A stretch of 64,000 nt of DNA, taken from assembly GCF_003688915.1 (NCBI RefSeq), contig NZ_REFU01000001.1, forward strand, positions 3,100,001 to 3,164,000, read 5' to 3'. Both the position numbers and the translations under genes were made by a program. This document shows, in pieces, positions 25,189 through 33,416 of this stretch. The stretch is from Rhodococcus sp. SBT000017 (GTDB taxonomy: Bacteria; Actinomycetota; Actinomycetes; Mycobacteriales; Mycobacteriaceae). Numbering within the stretch: position 1 is the first letter of the stretch; every line of letters starts with the position of its first letter. Below the pieces are notes generated by a model. The model did no database searches. It was not told the origin of the DNA and saw nothing but the letters and a program-made list of their open reading frames with translations.

Positions 25189-26505
25189 GTGACAGATTCA
25201 TCCAGCTCCAAAACGCGATTGCCGTTGTTCTCTCGCGGCTCGTGGTCCGAGGCAGACCGGGTTGCGCAAATTCTGCGCAAGGAGACGGTCGGCGGCGCAT
25301 TGCTCCTCGTCGCCACCCTTGTCGCCTTGATATGGGCCAACTCACCCTGGTCCGCTGCCTACGACTCGTTGATGAGCACCCGCGTCGGGCCCTCGGCGCT
25401 ACACCTCGACCTCACCCTGTCGACGTGGGCCGCCGACGGACTGCTGGCCATCTTCTTCTTCGTCGTCGGACTCGAACTGAAGCGAGAATTCGTCGCAGGA
25501 GATCTTCGCGAACCGGCACGCGCGGCCCTTCCAGTCGCCGCCGCGATCGGCGGAATGGCCGTTCCAGCAATCATTTTCGTGCTGATCAACCTCGGCACCG
25601 GTGACGGTGCACTGCTCGGCTGGGCAATCCCGACGGCAACCGACATCGCGTTCGCCGTCGCCGTTCTCGCCGTGATCAGCACCCATCTGCCCACTGCGCT
25701 GCGAACCTTCCTGCTGACGCTGGCCGTCGTCGACGACCTTCTGGCCGTCAGCGTCATCGCCATCTTCTACACCGACGACATCAACTTCGTCGCCCTCGGC
25801 TTGACGCTCATTCCGCTCGCGCTGTTCGCCGTTGCCGTGCAGATGCGCGTCCGGTCGTGGTGGATCCTCATCCCGTTGGCTGTGGTGACGTGGGTTCTGA
25901 TGCACGAGTCCGGCGTCCACGCCACGGTCGCAGGCGTTCTGCTCGGCTTCGCCGTCCCGGTCCTGCGCAGCAAGGCTGCCGGCGGTCCGGACGCAGGACC
26001 CGGCCTCGCCGAACACTTCGAGCACAAGATTCGGCCCATCTCCGCGGGCATCGCAGTGCCGATCTTCGCATTCTGCGCAGCAGGCGTGACCGTCGGCGGA
26101 TTCTCCGGCCTGGCCAGCGCGCTGACCGATCCGATCGCCATCGGCATCATCGCCGGCCTCGTGATCGGCAAGGCCATCGGCATCTTCGGCACCACCTACC
26201 TCGTCTCTCGCTTCACCCGGGCCACACTCGACGCCGGACTCAAATGGCTCGATGTGCTCGGTGTCTCGATGCTCGCGGGTATCGGATTCACGGTGTCGCT
26301 GCTGATCGGTGACCTGGCCTTCGGCGAGGGAACCCAGCGCGACGACCACGTGAAGGTAGGCGTGCTCGCCGGTTCGGTCATCGCCGCATCGCTGGCCGCC
26401 CTCATCCTGCGCAGCCGCAACAAGGCCTACCGCGCCATCCACATCGAAGAAACACGCGACGACAACCACGACGGCATTCCGGACGTGTACCAGAACGAGA
26501 AGTAG
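25189..26505 (+). CDS. nhaA: NhaA-type Na+/H+ antiporter
   Basis: A 438-residue antiporter with about twelve membrane helices that exports Na+ (or Li+) in exchange for protons. Diagnostic motifs are [47 protein letters not shown] and [15 protein letters not shown], where the double Asp binds the ion. The C-terminus is a short charged cytosolic tail ending [18 protein letters not shown] start with GAAAGG upstream. The roughly 105-base leader appears structured, and a strong hairpin follows the gene, so it is monocistronic. Confidence 0.96.
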   Translation: MTDSSSSKTRLPLFSRGSWSEADRVAQILRKETVGGALLLVATLVALIWANSPWSAAYDSLMSTRVGPSALHLDLTLSTWAADGLLAIFFFVVGLELKREFVAGDLREPARAALPVAAAIGGMAVPAIIFVLINLGTGDGALLGWAIPTATDIAFAVAVLAVISTHLPTALRTFLLTLAVVDDLLAVSVIAIFYTDDINFVALGLTLIPLALFAVAVQMRVRSWWILIPLAVVTWVLMHESGVHATVAGVLLGFAVPVLRSKAAGGPDAGPGLAEHFEHKIRPISAGIAVPIFAFCAAGVTVGGFSGLASALTDPIAIGIIAGLVIGKAIGIFGTTYLVSRFTRATLDAGLKWLDVLGVSMLAGIGFTVSLLIGDLAFGEGTQRDDHVKVGVLAGSVIAASLAALILRSRNKAYRAIHIEETRDDNHDGIPDVYQNEK

Positions 26506-26543
26506 GCAGCAGCCGTTGGCTACGCGCTGACAGCAACACACAC

Positions 26544-26579
26544 CGTGTAAGGCCCGCCCCGTCAGGCGGGCCTTACACG
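26544..26579 (+). terminator. nhaA terminator hairpin
   Basis: A perfect 15-base stem (26544-26558 with 26565-26579) and six-base loop lies 39 bases after the nhaA stop. It is one of the strongest hairpins in the window. Confidence 0.85.
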
Positions 26580-26628
26580 TATCTGCCCGCGACACTGCAT
26601 CGGAAGTACGCCGAAGCCGAAGCACCTC

Positions 26629-26668
26629 TACAGTTGTCGCCGTGAACGAGAACCGGCTTCAGGCATGA
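26629..26668 (+). promoter_or_regulatory. Leaderless mini-ORF coupled to the APC permease
   Basis: TACAGT (26629-26634) is followed by seven bases and a GTG at 26642. That GTG opens an eight-codon frame, MNENRLQA, whose TGA (26666-26668) overlaps the permease ATG at 26665 in an ATGA arrangement. The permease has no Shine-Dalgarno of its own, so its translation probably depends on ribosomes that finish the mini-ORF. Confidence 0.5.
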
Positions 26669-27912
26669 CACAGCCGCTGGCCCGTCGACTCGGTCTTCTC
26701 GACGCCGTCGTCATCGGTGTCGGCTCGATGGTCGGAGCAGGGGTGTTCGCGTCGTTCGCCCCCGCGTCCGCCGTCGCAGGTGCCGGCCTTCTCATCGGTC
26801 TTGCCATTGCTGCGGTCGTGGCGTTCTGCAACGCGACGTCCTCGGCCCAGCTGGCCGCTCAGTATCCGACGTCGGGCGGCACATACGTCTACGGCCGTGA
26901 GCGGCTCGGTGCGTGGCCGGGTTTTCTGGCCGGGTGGACGTTCGTCATCGGCAAGACTGCGAGTTCGGCGGCCATGGCATTGGTTTTCGCGGCCTACGTC
27001 GCACCCGCGGGATACACCGAACTCGTTGCCGTGCTCGCTGTTGCGCTACTGACAACGGTGAACTACTTCGGCATCACTCGCACTGCGTCGCTGACCAAAG
27101 TTCTGGTCACCGCGGTACTCGCCGTACTTCTCGTCGGGGTCGTTCTCGGGCTCACCGGCTCCAGGGGTCCGGGTGTCGACAACTTCGGGCCCGTCACCGA
27201 CCACGGGTGGTACGGCATTCTGCAGTCGGCGGGGTTGCTGTTCTTCGCTTTCGCGGGCTACGCGCGCATCGCCACGCTCGGTGAGGAAGTCACCCGGCCG
27301 GAACGGACCATTCCGCGTGCCATCGTGTCCGCCCTCGGTATCGCGCTCGTGGTCTATGCGGTGGTTGCGTTGACACTGCTGTCGGTTCTCGGCCCCGAAC
27401 TCCTGGCCTCGTCGTCTGCCCCATTGGTCGATCTCGTCGTTGCATCGGGACATTCGTGGGCGTCGCCGGTGATGCGAGTCGGTGCCGGCCTGGCTGCGCT
27501 GGGGGCGTTGCTCGCGCTGATCGCGGGCATCGGCCGCACATCGCTGGCGATGGCCCGCCACGACGACCTGCCGGCGTACCTGGCCGCGGTCCACCCCCGC
27601 TACTCGGTTCCGCATCGCGCCGAGATCACCCTCGCAGTGATCGTCGTCGTGCTGGTCATGATGGTCGACCTGCGTGACGCCATCGGCTTCTCGTCGTTCG
27701 GGGTGTTGCTGTACTACCTGGTGGCCAACCTCAGCGCGTACACCCAGGATGCCGAACACCGCCGCTACCCACGGGCCCTTCAGATCCTCGGCAGCATCGG
27801 GTGCGTGGTGCTGATCGCCACGCTGCCGGTGACGGCCATCACCGTCGGAACCGTCGTGGTCGTGCTCGGTGTCGCGTACCGCTTTCTTCGGGTTCGACAA
27901 CTGTTCACTTGA
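26665..27912 (+). CDS. APC-family amino acid permease
   Basis: A 415-residue protein with about twelve membrane helices of the amino acid-polyamine-organocation superfamily. The substrate-site signature GVGSMVGAGVFASFAP lies in helix 1, and the helix 6 region reads LFFAFAGYARIATLGEEVTRPERTIPRA. Substrate cannot be told; the helix 1 and 6 patterns fit amino acid or polyamine carriers. It follows the nhaA terminator and a leaderless mini-ORF, and ends 31 bases before arsR on the same strand, with the ars promoter beginning at its stop. Confidence 0.9.
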   Translation: MTQPLARRLGLLDAVVIGVGSMVGAGVFASFAPASAVAGAGLLIGLAIAAVVAFCNATSSAQLAAQYPTSGGTYVYGRERLGAWPGFLAGWTFVIGKTASSAAMALVFAAYVAPAGYTELVAVLAVALLTTVNYFGITRTASLTKVLVTAVLAVLLVGVVLGLTGSRGPGVDNFGPVTDHGWYGILQSAGLLFFAFAGYARIATLGEEVTRPERTIPRAIVSALGIALVVYAVVALTLLSVLGPELLASSSAPLVDLVVASGHSWASPVMRVGAGLAALGALLALIAGIGRTSLAMARHDDLPAYLAAVHPRYSVPHRAEITLAVIVVVLVMMVDLRDAIGFSSFGVLLYYLVANLSAYTQDAEHRRYPRALQILGSIGCVVLIATLPVTAITVGTVVVVLGVAYRFLRVRQLFT

Positions 27913-27943
27913 CGCCTGATTCGGTAGGCGTCAATATAGACGC
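27909..27943 (+). promoter_or_regulatory. ars operon promoter and ArsR operator
   Basis: TTGACG (27909-27914), 17 bases, CAATAT (27932-27937) and six bases precede the arsR ATG, so the operon appears leaderless. TTGACGCCT (27909-27917) and AGGCGTCAA (27926-27934) are perfect nine-base inverted arms, and GCGTC-AATATA-GACGC (27928-27943) forms a second overlapping dyad. The half-site (T)GACGC occurs three times. A repressor bound here would cover -35, -10 and start. Confidence 0.7.
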
Positions 27944-28309
27944 ATGTCGAATCAAGACCGGCCGCCCGTCGACGGCGAGTGCTGCTCGCCGCTGACCCGC
28001 GAGCCCCTCACCGTGGACTGGGCCGGAGATCTGGCCCGCATGTTCAAAGCACTGGGAGATCCCGTCCGACTGCGATTGCTCAGCCTCGTCGCCAGCCACG
28101 CAGGCGGCGAAGCCTGCGTCTGCGATATCTCCCCCGCATTCGACCTCTCTCAACCCACCATCTCCCACCACCTCAAGGTGCTCCGCGAGGCGGGACTGCT
28201 CGACTGTGAACGGCGCGGAACCTGGGTGTATTACTCGGTGATTCCCGCTGCCCTGCAGCAACTTTCCGCAGTGCTGAACGCTGCAGAGTCCACGGAGGTC
28301 ATGGCATGA
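27944..28309 (+). CDS. arsR: ArsR arsenic-responsive repressor
   Basis: A 121-residue winged-helix repressor of the ArsR/SmtB family. DNA recognition helix: SQPTISHHLKVLREAGLL. Cysteines that could bind As(III) or Sb(III) are C13 and C14 near the N-terminus and C58 and C60 (EACVCD). An N-terminal Cys pair plus one Cys in the middle is the arrangement of the Corynebacterium glutamicum-type ArsR site rather than the E. coli type. The ATG abuts the operator and has no room for a ribosome binding site. Its stop overlaps the acr3 start by four bases. Confidence 0.93.
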   Translation: MSNQDRPPVDGECCSPLTREPLTVDWAGDLARMFKALGDPVRLRLLSLVASHAGGEACVCDISPAFDLSQPTISHHLKVLREAGLLDCERRGTWVYYSVIPAALQQLSAVLNAAESTEVMA

Positions 28310-29394
28310 GTACGACGACCGATACTGCCGTAGTCGGCAAGCTCTCCACTCTCGACCGGTTCCTGCCCGTGTGGATCGGCGTGGCGATGGTCGTGGGTCT
28401 ACTCCTGGGACGCATGATCCCCGGAATGGACGAGGCGCTGTCCACCATCTCCATCGACGGCGTCTCGCTCCCCATCGCCATCGGGCTGCTCGTCATGATG
28501 TACCCGGTGCTGGCCAAGGTTCGTTACGACCGCCTCGACACCGTCACCGGAGACAAGCGTCTGCTGATCGGCTCGCTGGTGCTCAACTGGGTCCTCGGCC
28601 CGGCCCTGATGTTCGCTCTCGCATGGCTTTTCCTGCCGGACCTCCCCGAATACCGAACTGGCCTGATCATCGTCGGGCTGGCCCGATGCATCGCGATGGT
28701 CATCATCTGGAACGACCTCGCTTGCGGGGACCGAGAAGCCGCCGCGGTCCTGGTGGCGATCAACTCGGTGTTCCAGGTGTTCATGTTCGCGATCCTCGGA
28801 TGGTTCTACCTCTCGGTTCTGCCGGGATGGCTCGGACTCGACCAGACCACCATCGAGGCGTCGCCATGGCAGATCGCCAAGTCGGTCCTCATCTTCCTCG
28901 GTATCCCTCTGATAGCCGGATTCGCGTCTCGCTTCTTCGGCGAGCGCGCCAAGGGCCGGGAATGGTACGAGGAGAAGTTCATCCCCAGGATCGCCCCGTG
29001 GGCGCTCTACGGTCTGCTCTTCACCATCGTCATTCTCTTTGCGCTGCAGGGTGATCAGATCACGTCACAGCCATTCGACGTGGTTCGCATCGCACTGCCA
29101 CTACTGGTGTACTTCGCGGTGATGTGGGGCGGCGGTTACGCCCTGGGTGCTGCGATGGGTCTGGGCTACGAACGCACGACCACCCTCGCGTTCACCGCAG
29201 CAGGCAACAACTTCGAGTTGGCGATCGCCGTCGCCATCGCGACGTACGGCGCGACATCCGGGCAAGCACTCGCCGGAGTCGTCGGACCACTCATCGAGGT
29301 GCCGGTACTGGTCGGCCTCGTCTATGTCTCACTCGCACTGCGCAAGCGCTTCTCCCCCGCACCACCCGTGACCACAGCGACAAAGGAGTCCTGA
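28306..29394 (+). CDS. acr3: Acr3 arsenite efflux permease
   Basis: A 362-residue, ten-helix membrane permease that exports As(III), driven by the proton gradient. The conserved catalytic cysteine sits in GLARCIAMVIIWNDLACGD, and the second signature AAGNNFELAIAVAIATYG is intact. The length is typical for Acr3. Start overlaps arsR by ATGA, and its TGA shares a base with the ATG of the first arsC. It is the export step of the pathway: As(V) is reduced by ArsC, then As(III) leaves through Acr3. Confidence 0.95.
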   Translation: MSTTTDTAVVGKLSTLDRFLPVWIGVAMVVGLLLGRMIPGMDEALSTISIDGVSLPIAIGLLVMMYPVLAKVRYDRLDTVTGDKRLLIGSLVLNWVLGPALMFALAWLFLPDLPEYRTGLIIVGLARCIAMVIIWNDLACGDREAAAVLVAINSVFQVFMFAILGWFYLSVLPGWLGLDQTTIEASPWQIAKSVLIFLGIPLIAGFASRFFGERAKGREWYEEKFIPRIAPWALYGLLFTIVILFALQGDQITSQPFDVVRIALPLLVYFAVMWGGGYALGAAMGLGYERTTTLAFTAAGNNFELAIAVAIATYGATSGQALAGVVGPLIEVPVLVGLVYVSLALRKRFSPAPPVTTATKES

Positions 29395-30068
29395 TGTCCG
29401 ACAACACTTCTCCCTCCAGCCACCGCGCTCAGCCCGAACTACTGATGCCCCAGGCCCTTCTCTCGCGCACCGCCGAGAGACTGGCAGCGGAATACGAGGG
29501 CATCTTCTCCACCCAGACCGTCGAGCGCTACGTCTTCGAGTCCTACACCGCACTGCGTCGAACCTCGAAGATTCATACCCACCTGACCACCCTGGCAGGC
29601 AAGTTCGCCGCGGATCGCCTCACTGCACTCGCCCAATCACAGGGTGACGCACCCAAACTCGTGCCCGAGGTGCTGTTCATCTGCGTCCACAATGCCGGAC
29701 GCTCACAGATGGCCGCAGCCCTGCTCGAGCACCACGCACGGGGACTGGTCCACGTCCGATCTGCAGGCTCGGCCCCCACCTACGAAATCAACCCGATCGT
29801 GGTGCAGGCGATGGAGGAACAGGGAATCGACCTGGGCAGCGAATTCCCCAAGCCACTGACCGACGACGTCGTCGCCGCGGCAGATGTCGTGGTATCCATG
29901 GGATGTGGCGACGCGTGCGCGGTCTACCCGGGCAAGCGCTACCTGGACTGGCAACTGACCGACCCCGACGGCAAGTCCCTCGACGAGGTGCGTCTCATCC
30001 GCGACGATCTCGACGTACGTGTCCGCGAACTGCTCACCGAGTTGACCACCACAACCGTACCGGCCTGA
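29394..30068 (+). CDS. arsC: Arsenate reductase with N-terminal helical domain
   Basis: A 224-residue protein. Residues about 18-82 form a three-helix domain (ALLSRTAERLAAEYEGIFS ...), seen before actinobacterial ArsC proteins as a probable dimerisation module. Residues 90-215 are the low-molecular-weight phosphatase fold with the CX5R loop CVHNAGRSQM (C97, R103), the DPD-like GKRYLDWQLTDPDG and the GCGDAC motif. Actinobacterial enzymes of this group use mycothiol and mycoredoxin for As(V) reduction; that is assumed here. Good AAGGAG upstream. Confidence 0.9.
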   Translation: MSDNTSPSSHRAQPELLMPQALLSRTAERLAAEYEGIFSTQTVERYVFESYTALRRTSKIHTHLTTLAGKFAADRLTALAQSQGDAPKLVPEVLFICVHNAGRSQMAAALLEHHARGLVHVRSAGSAPTYEINPIVVQAMEEQGIDLGSEFPKPLTDDVVAAADVVVSMGCGDACAVYPGKRYLDWQLTDPDGKSLDEVRLIRDDLDVRVRELLTELTTTTVPA

Positions 30069-30103
30069 GGTATCCGCCTCGCGCTCGAAAGGCAAACGAC
30101 TCC

Positions 30104-30526
30104 ATGTCCGACACACCCAGTGTTCTGTTCGTCTGTGTCCACAACGCCGGCCGATCTCAGATGGCCGCCGGATTTCTCACTCATCTCGCCGGCGACACCG
30201 TCGAGGTGCGTTCTGCCGGTAGCGCTCCCGCGGACACCATCAACTCCGCGGCAGTCGAGGCCATGGCCGAACTCGGTATCGACATCTCGTCGCAGTCCCC
30301 GAAGATTCTGACCCCGGAGGCCGTCGAGACGTCCGACGTCGTGATCACCATGGGCTGCGGGGACGCGTGCCCGGTGTTCCCCGGAGTGAGCTACCGCGAT
30401 TGGGCACTGGCCGACCCGGCAGGCAAAGGCGTCGAGGCGGTCCGTCCGATCCGAGACGAGATCAAGAGTCGAATCGAAGAACTGATCGCCGAACTGGTTC
30501 CGGCAAAGCAAGGTTCGCTGTCATGA
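30104..30526 (+). CDS. arsC: Arsenate reductase, single-domain
   Basis: A 140-residue low-molecular-weight phosphatase-type arsenate reductase with the nucleophile C11 in CVHNAGRSQM, the GCGDACPVFPG loop and DWALADPAGKG. It matches the second half of the preceding ArsC closely and lacks the helical extension, so the two probably arose by duplication. The start has GAAAGG 13 bases upstream. It is joined to the third reductase gene by an ATGA overlap. Confidence 0.92.
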   Translation: MSDTPSVLFVCVHNAGRSQMAAGFLTHLAGDTVEVRSAGSAPADTINSAAVEAMAELGIDISSQSPKILTPEAVETSDVVITMGCGDACPVFPGVSYRDWALADPAGKGVEAVRPIRDEIKSRIEELIAELVPAKQGSLS

Positions 30527-30939
30527 CGACACCGAGCGTGCTGTTCGTCTGCGTCAAGAACGGCGGCAAGTCTCAGATGGCGGCCGGTCTGATGCGCAAG
30601 GCCGTCGGCGACTCGGTGGAGGTGCACTCGGCGGGAACGAAGCCGAGCGGAACGGTCAATGCACTCTCGGCCGAGGCCCTCCTCGAAGTCGGCGTCGACC
30701 TGTCCGGTGAACAGCCGAAGCCGATCGACCCGGAGTTGTTGTCTCGCATCGACTACGTGATCACCCTCGGGAGCGAGGCGAAGGTCGATCCTGTCGAAGG
30801 TCCGACCTTCGAGAACTGGAACACCGACGAGCCGTCCGAACGTGGTATCGACGGAATCGAACGGATGCGTCTGGTGCGCGACGACATCGCCGCTCGTGTC
30901 GAGGAACTCGCGTCCCGAATGCGCGGCACCGACGGTTGA
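30523..30939 (+). CDS. Divergent ArsC paralogue with CX5K loop
   Basis: A 138-residue protein of the low-molecular-weight phosphatase fold, third in the row. The loop reads CVKNGGKSQM: the catalytic Cys (C10) remains, but the oxyanion-binding Arg of CX5R is Lys (K16). The GCGDAC motif is replaced by GSEAKV, so C10 is the only cysteine in the protein. The acid region reads ENWNTDEPSE. It could reduce arsenate by another coupling, act on another ester, or be regulatory. Tight overlap with arsC shows it belongs to the operon. Confidence 0.82.
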   Translation: MTTPSVLFVCVKNGGKSQMAAGLMRKAVGDSVEVHSAGTKPSGTVNALSAEALLEVGVDLSGEQPKPIDPELLSRIDYVITLGSEAKVDPVEGPTFENWNTDEPSERGIDGIERMRLVRDDIAARVEELASRMRGTDG

Positions 30940-30944
30940 CTCGA

Positions 30945-32000
30945 ATGACTTCGGAGGTGGTGGTGATCGGCGGCGGTCAGGCAGGACTGGCCGCCGGTTA
31001 CTACCTGCGAAGGGCCGGTGTGGACTTCGTCATCCTCGACGATCAGACGCATGCAGGAGGCTCCTGGCAGGAGTACTGGCCGTCGCTGCACCTGTTCTCG
31101 CCTGCCGAGTACTCGCGATTACCCGGTTGGCCGATGCCGCCGTGGCACAGCGGCTTTCCGCCGGCGTCGCATGTGGTGGACTACCTCCGGGCATACGAGA
31201 AGAAGTACGAGTTGCCGGTGCGCAGGCCAGTCGACGTGAAGTCGGTGCATCGTACGACCGACGGCTATCGAGTCGATACCGACGGTGACTCCTACTGCGC
31301 CACAACGATCATCAATGCCACCGGCACATGGTCGCGACCGTTCTGGCCCAGCTACCCCGGGATGCGGCAGTTCGCGGGCCCGCAACTGCACGCTGCCGAC
31401 TACCGGGTGCCTGATCCGTTCGCAGGCAAGCGCGTGGGCATCGTCGGTGGAGGAAACTCGGCTGCGCAGATTCTGGCCGAGATCTCCACCGTCGCCGACA
31501 CCGCGTGGTTCACCAACCGCGAGCCCAGGTTTCTCCCCGACGATGTCGACGGACGAGTGCTGTTCGATGTCGCCAGCGATCGGGCTCGCGCTCTTGCCGA
31601 GGGTGAAACGGACTCCGGCGGCGTCGCCGGTCTGGGAGACATCGTGATGGTCCCGCCGGTGCGAGACGCCCGCGATCGTGGAGTTCTGCAGGCCAAGACG
31701 ATGTTCACCGCACTCACTTCCGACGGCGTCACCGACGGGCACACGACAGAGACGCTGGACGCGATCGTGTGGTGCACCGGTTTCCGCCCTGCTCTGCATC
31801 ACCTGCGGCCACTGCACCTGCACGCCGACGGGTCGGGAATCGTGCTGGACGGCAACCATGTTCGAGACGAGCCGAACCTGCTGTTTCTCGGCTACGGCGA
31901 CTGGACCGGCCCAGCGTCGGCAACGCTCATCGGTGTCGGCCGCACAGCGCGTGCAGCCGTGGACACTGTCATTCGAAGAGGAAAGGTAGATCAGTCATGA
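30945..32000 (+). CDS. arsO: ArsO flavin-dependent monooxygenase
   Basis: A 351-residue flavoprotein. The FAD site VVVIGGGQAGLAAGYYLRR lies at the N-terminus, and the NADPH site VGIVGGGNSAAQILAE at about 165-180. The stretch FAGPQLHAADY corresponds to the Baeyer-Villiger/FMO fingerprint region. This sequence type, encoded in ars operons, is named ArsO; the substrate has not been settled. I use the ATG at 30945, three codons past an in-frame TTG. It starts six bases after the arsC paralogue stop, and its own stop overlaps the next gene by four bases. Confidence 0.88.
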   Translation: MTSEVVVIGGGQAGLAAGYYLRRAGVDFVILDDQTHAGGSWQEYWPSLHLFSPAEYSRLPGWPMPPWHSGFPPASHVVDYLRAYEKKYELPVRRPVDVKSVHRTTDGYRVDTDGDSYCATTIINATGTWSRPFWPSYPGMRQFAGPQLHAADYRVPDPFAGKRVGIVGGGNSAAQILAEISTVADTAWFTNREPRFLPDDVDGRVLFDVASDRARALAEGETDSGGVAGLGDIVMVPPVRDARDRGVLQAKTMFTALTSDGVTDGHTTETLDAIVWCTGFRPALHHLRPLHLHADGSGIVLDGNHVRDEPNLLFLGYGDWTGPASATLIGVGRTARAAVDTVIRRGKVDQS

Positions 32001-33331
32001 ACTCATACCCCGTAGTAGTGGTCGGCGCAGGACCCATCGGTCTCGCCGCCGCGGCGCATCTGACCGAAACCGGTTCCGACGTAGTCGTTCTCGAACGCGG
32101 ACCGTCGGCCGGATCGGCAGTGTCCGAGTGGAATCACGTTCGACTGTTCTCCCCGTGGTCCGAGGTCGTCGACCCCGCTGCCGCCCGGTTGCTCGAACCC
32201 ACCGGCTGGACCGCGCCGGACGGCGACACCTACGCCACCGGACGCGAATGGGTGGAGCAGTACCTCGCGCCCCTGGCCGCCGTACTGGGCGACGCCATCC
32301 GAACCGACTCCGAGGTGGTCGGCGTCGCCCGCCGCGGACGCGACCGCGTGGTCGACGCCGGCCGCGACACCGAACCGCTGTCGGTGCACATCCGCCACTC
32401 CGACGGCAGCGAGGAACGCGTCCTCGCCCGCGCGGTCGTCGACGCGTCGGGCACCTGGGGATCACCGAATCCACTGGGCAGCGAGGGACTTCCGGCCATC
32501 GGTGAGAAGGCCGCCGCAGACCGGATCGACTACCGGGTGCCCGACCTGACCGACCCGGCGACTCGATCCGCATTCGCAGGCAAGCACATCGTCATCGCCG
32601 GCAGCGGACACTCCGCGCTGACCGCGATCATCACCTTCGCCGAACTCGCCGCCGACGAGCCCGGTACCACGCTCACCTGGGCCGTGCGTCGAGGCGTCAC
32701 CGCAGAGGTCTTCGGCGGCGGGGAAGCGGACGAACTCGCCGCTCGTGGCGCTCTCGGTCAGCGCGCCAAGAAGGCGGTCGACGACGGCTTCCTCACCGTC
32801 GTCTCGGGCTTCCGAACCGAAACCGTTGCAGTGGAGGGGGATCGGCTCGCTCTGATCGGTGACACCGGATCGCGCATCGACAACGTCGATCGCGTCGTCG
32901 CGCTCACCGGGTTCCGCCCGGATCTGTCCTGGTTGTCCGAGGTTCGCCTCGACCTCGACCCCACCCTGCAGGCACCGAAATTCGTCGCAGAATTGGTGGA
33001 CCCCAACATGCATTCGTGCGGATCGGTGTCCCCGCACGGCGTCGAGGAACTCACCCAGCCCGAACCGGGCCTGTACCTGGTGGGCATGAAGAGCTACGGC
33101 CGTGCACCGACATTCCTGGCGATGACCGGATACGAGCAGGTTCGCAGCATCGCCGCCGAACTCGCAGGCGACCACGAGGGCGCGCGAAAGGTGGAGCTGA
33201 CACTTCCCGACACCGGCGTCTGCGGTGGCGCAGGCCTGTTCGACGAGCCCGACGCCCCGTCGACCGGCGGTTGCTGTGGTGCCCCCGCGGCACCGGAGTT
33301 GATCACCCTCGGATCGCCGTCGGGAAACTGA
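31997..33331 (+). CDS. Flavoprotein with Cys-rich tail, ars operon
   Basis: A 444-residue FAD/NAD(P)-binding oxidoreductase. The FAD motif VVVVGAGPIGLAAAAHL is at the start and the second dinucleotide motif IVIAGSGHSALTAI at about 196-209. LTGFRPDLSWL near 310 is the usual FAD-contact region. The last 40 residues leave the family pattern: C409 in GVCGGAG and the pair C426-C427 in TGGCCGAP. Vicinal Cys in an ars operon suggest As(III)/Sb(III) binding or a thiol relay, but this is inferred. It resembles thioredoxin-reductase-like ArsT proteins only broadly. Start overlaps arsO (ATGA), and a hairpin follows, so it ends the operon. Confidence 0.82.
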   Translation: MNSYPVVVVGAGPIGLAAAAHLTETGSDVVVLERGPSAGSAVSEWNHVRLFSPWSEVVDPAAARLLEPTGWTAPDGDTYATGREWVEQYLAPLAAVLGDAIRTDSEVVGVARRGRDRVVDAGRDTEPLSVHIRHSDGSEERVLARAVVDASGTWGSPNPLGSEGLPAIGEKAAADRIDYRVPDLTDPATRSAFAGKHIVIAGSGHSALTAIITFAELAADEPGTTLTWAVRRGVTAEVFGGGEADELAARGALGQRAKKAVDDGFLTVVSGFRTETVAVEGDRLALIGDTGSRIDNVDRVVALTGFRPDLSWLSEVRLDLDPTLQAPKFVAELVDPNMHSCGSVSPHGVEELTQPEPGLYLVGMKSYGRAPTFLAMTGYEQVRSIAAELAGDHEGARKVELTLPDTGVCGGAGLFDEPDAPSTGGCCGAPAAPELITLGSPSGN

Positions 33332-33339
33332 CCCACAAC

Positions 33340-33407
33340 TGACCTGACTGTCCACTATTTCGTTCCGGAAGCGGGTTTCCCGGAGGGAATTGTGGACAGT
33401 CTGGTCA
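33340..33407. terminator. Long hairpin ending the ars operon
   Basis: TGACCTGACTGTCCAC (33340-33355) pairs with 33392-33407 at 15 of 16 positions. The 36-base loop holds a second small hairpin (CCGG...CCGG region). It lies between the convergent ars operon and the TauE gene and can work in both directions. Confidence 0.7.
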
Positions 33408-33416
33408 CCTACTGCA

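Noticed and set aside
28306..33331. Arsenic operon as a recently acquired island
   Set aside because: No integrase, transposase, tRNA or flanking repeat is seen, and GC content and codon use look like the neighbours by eye.
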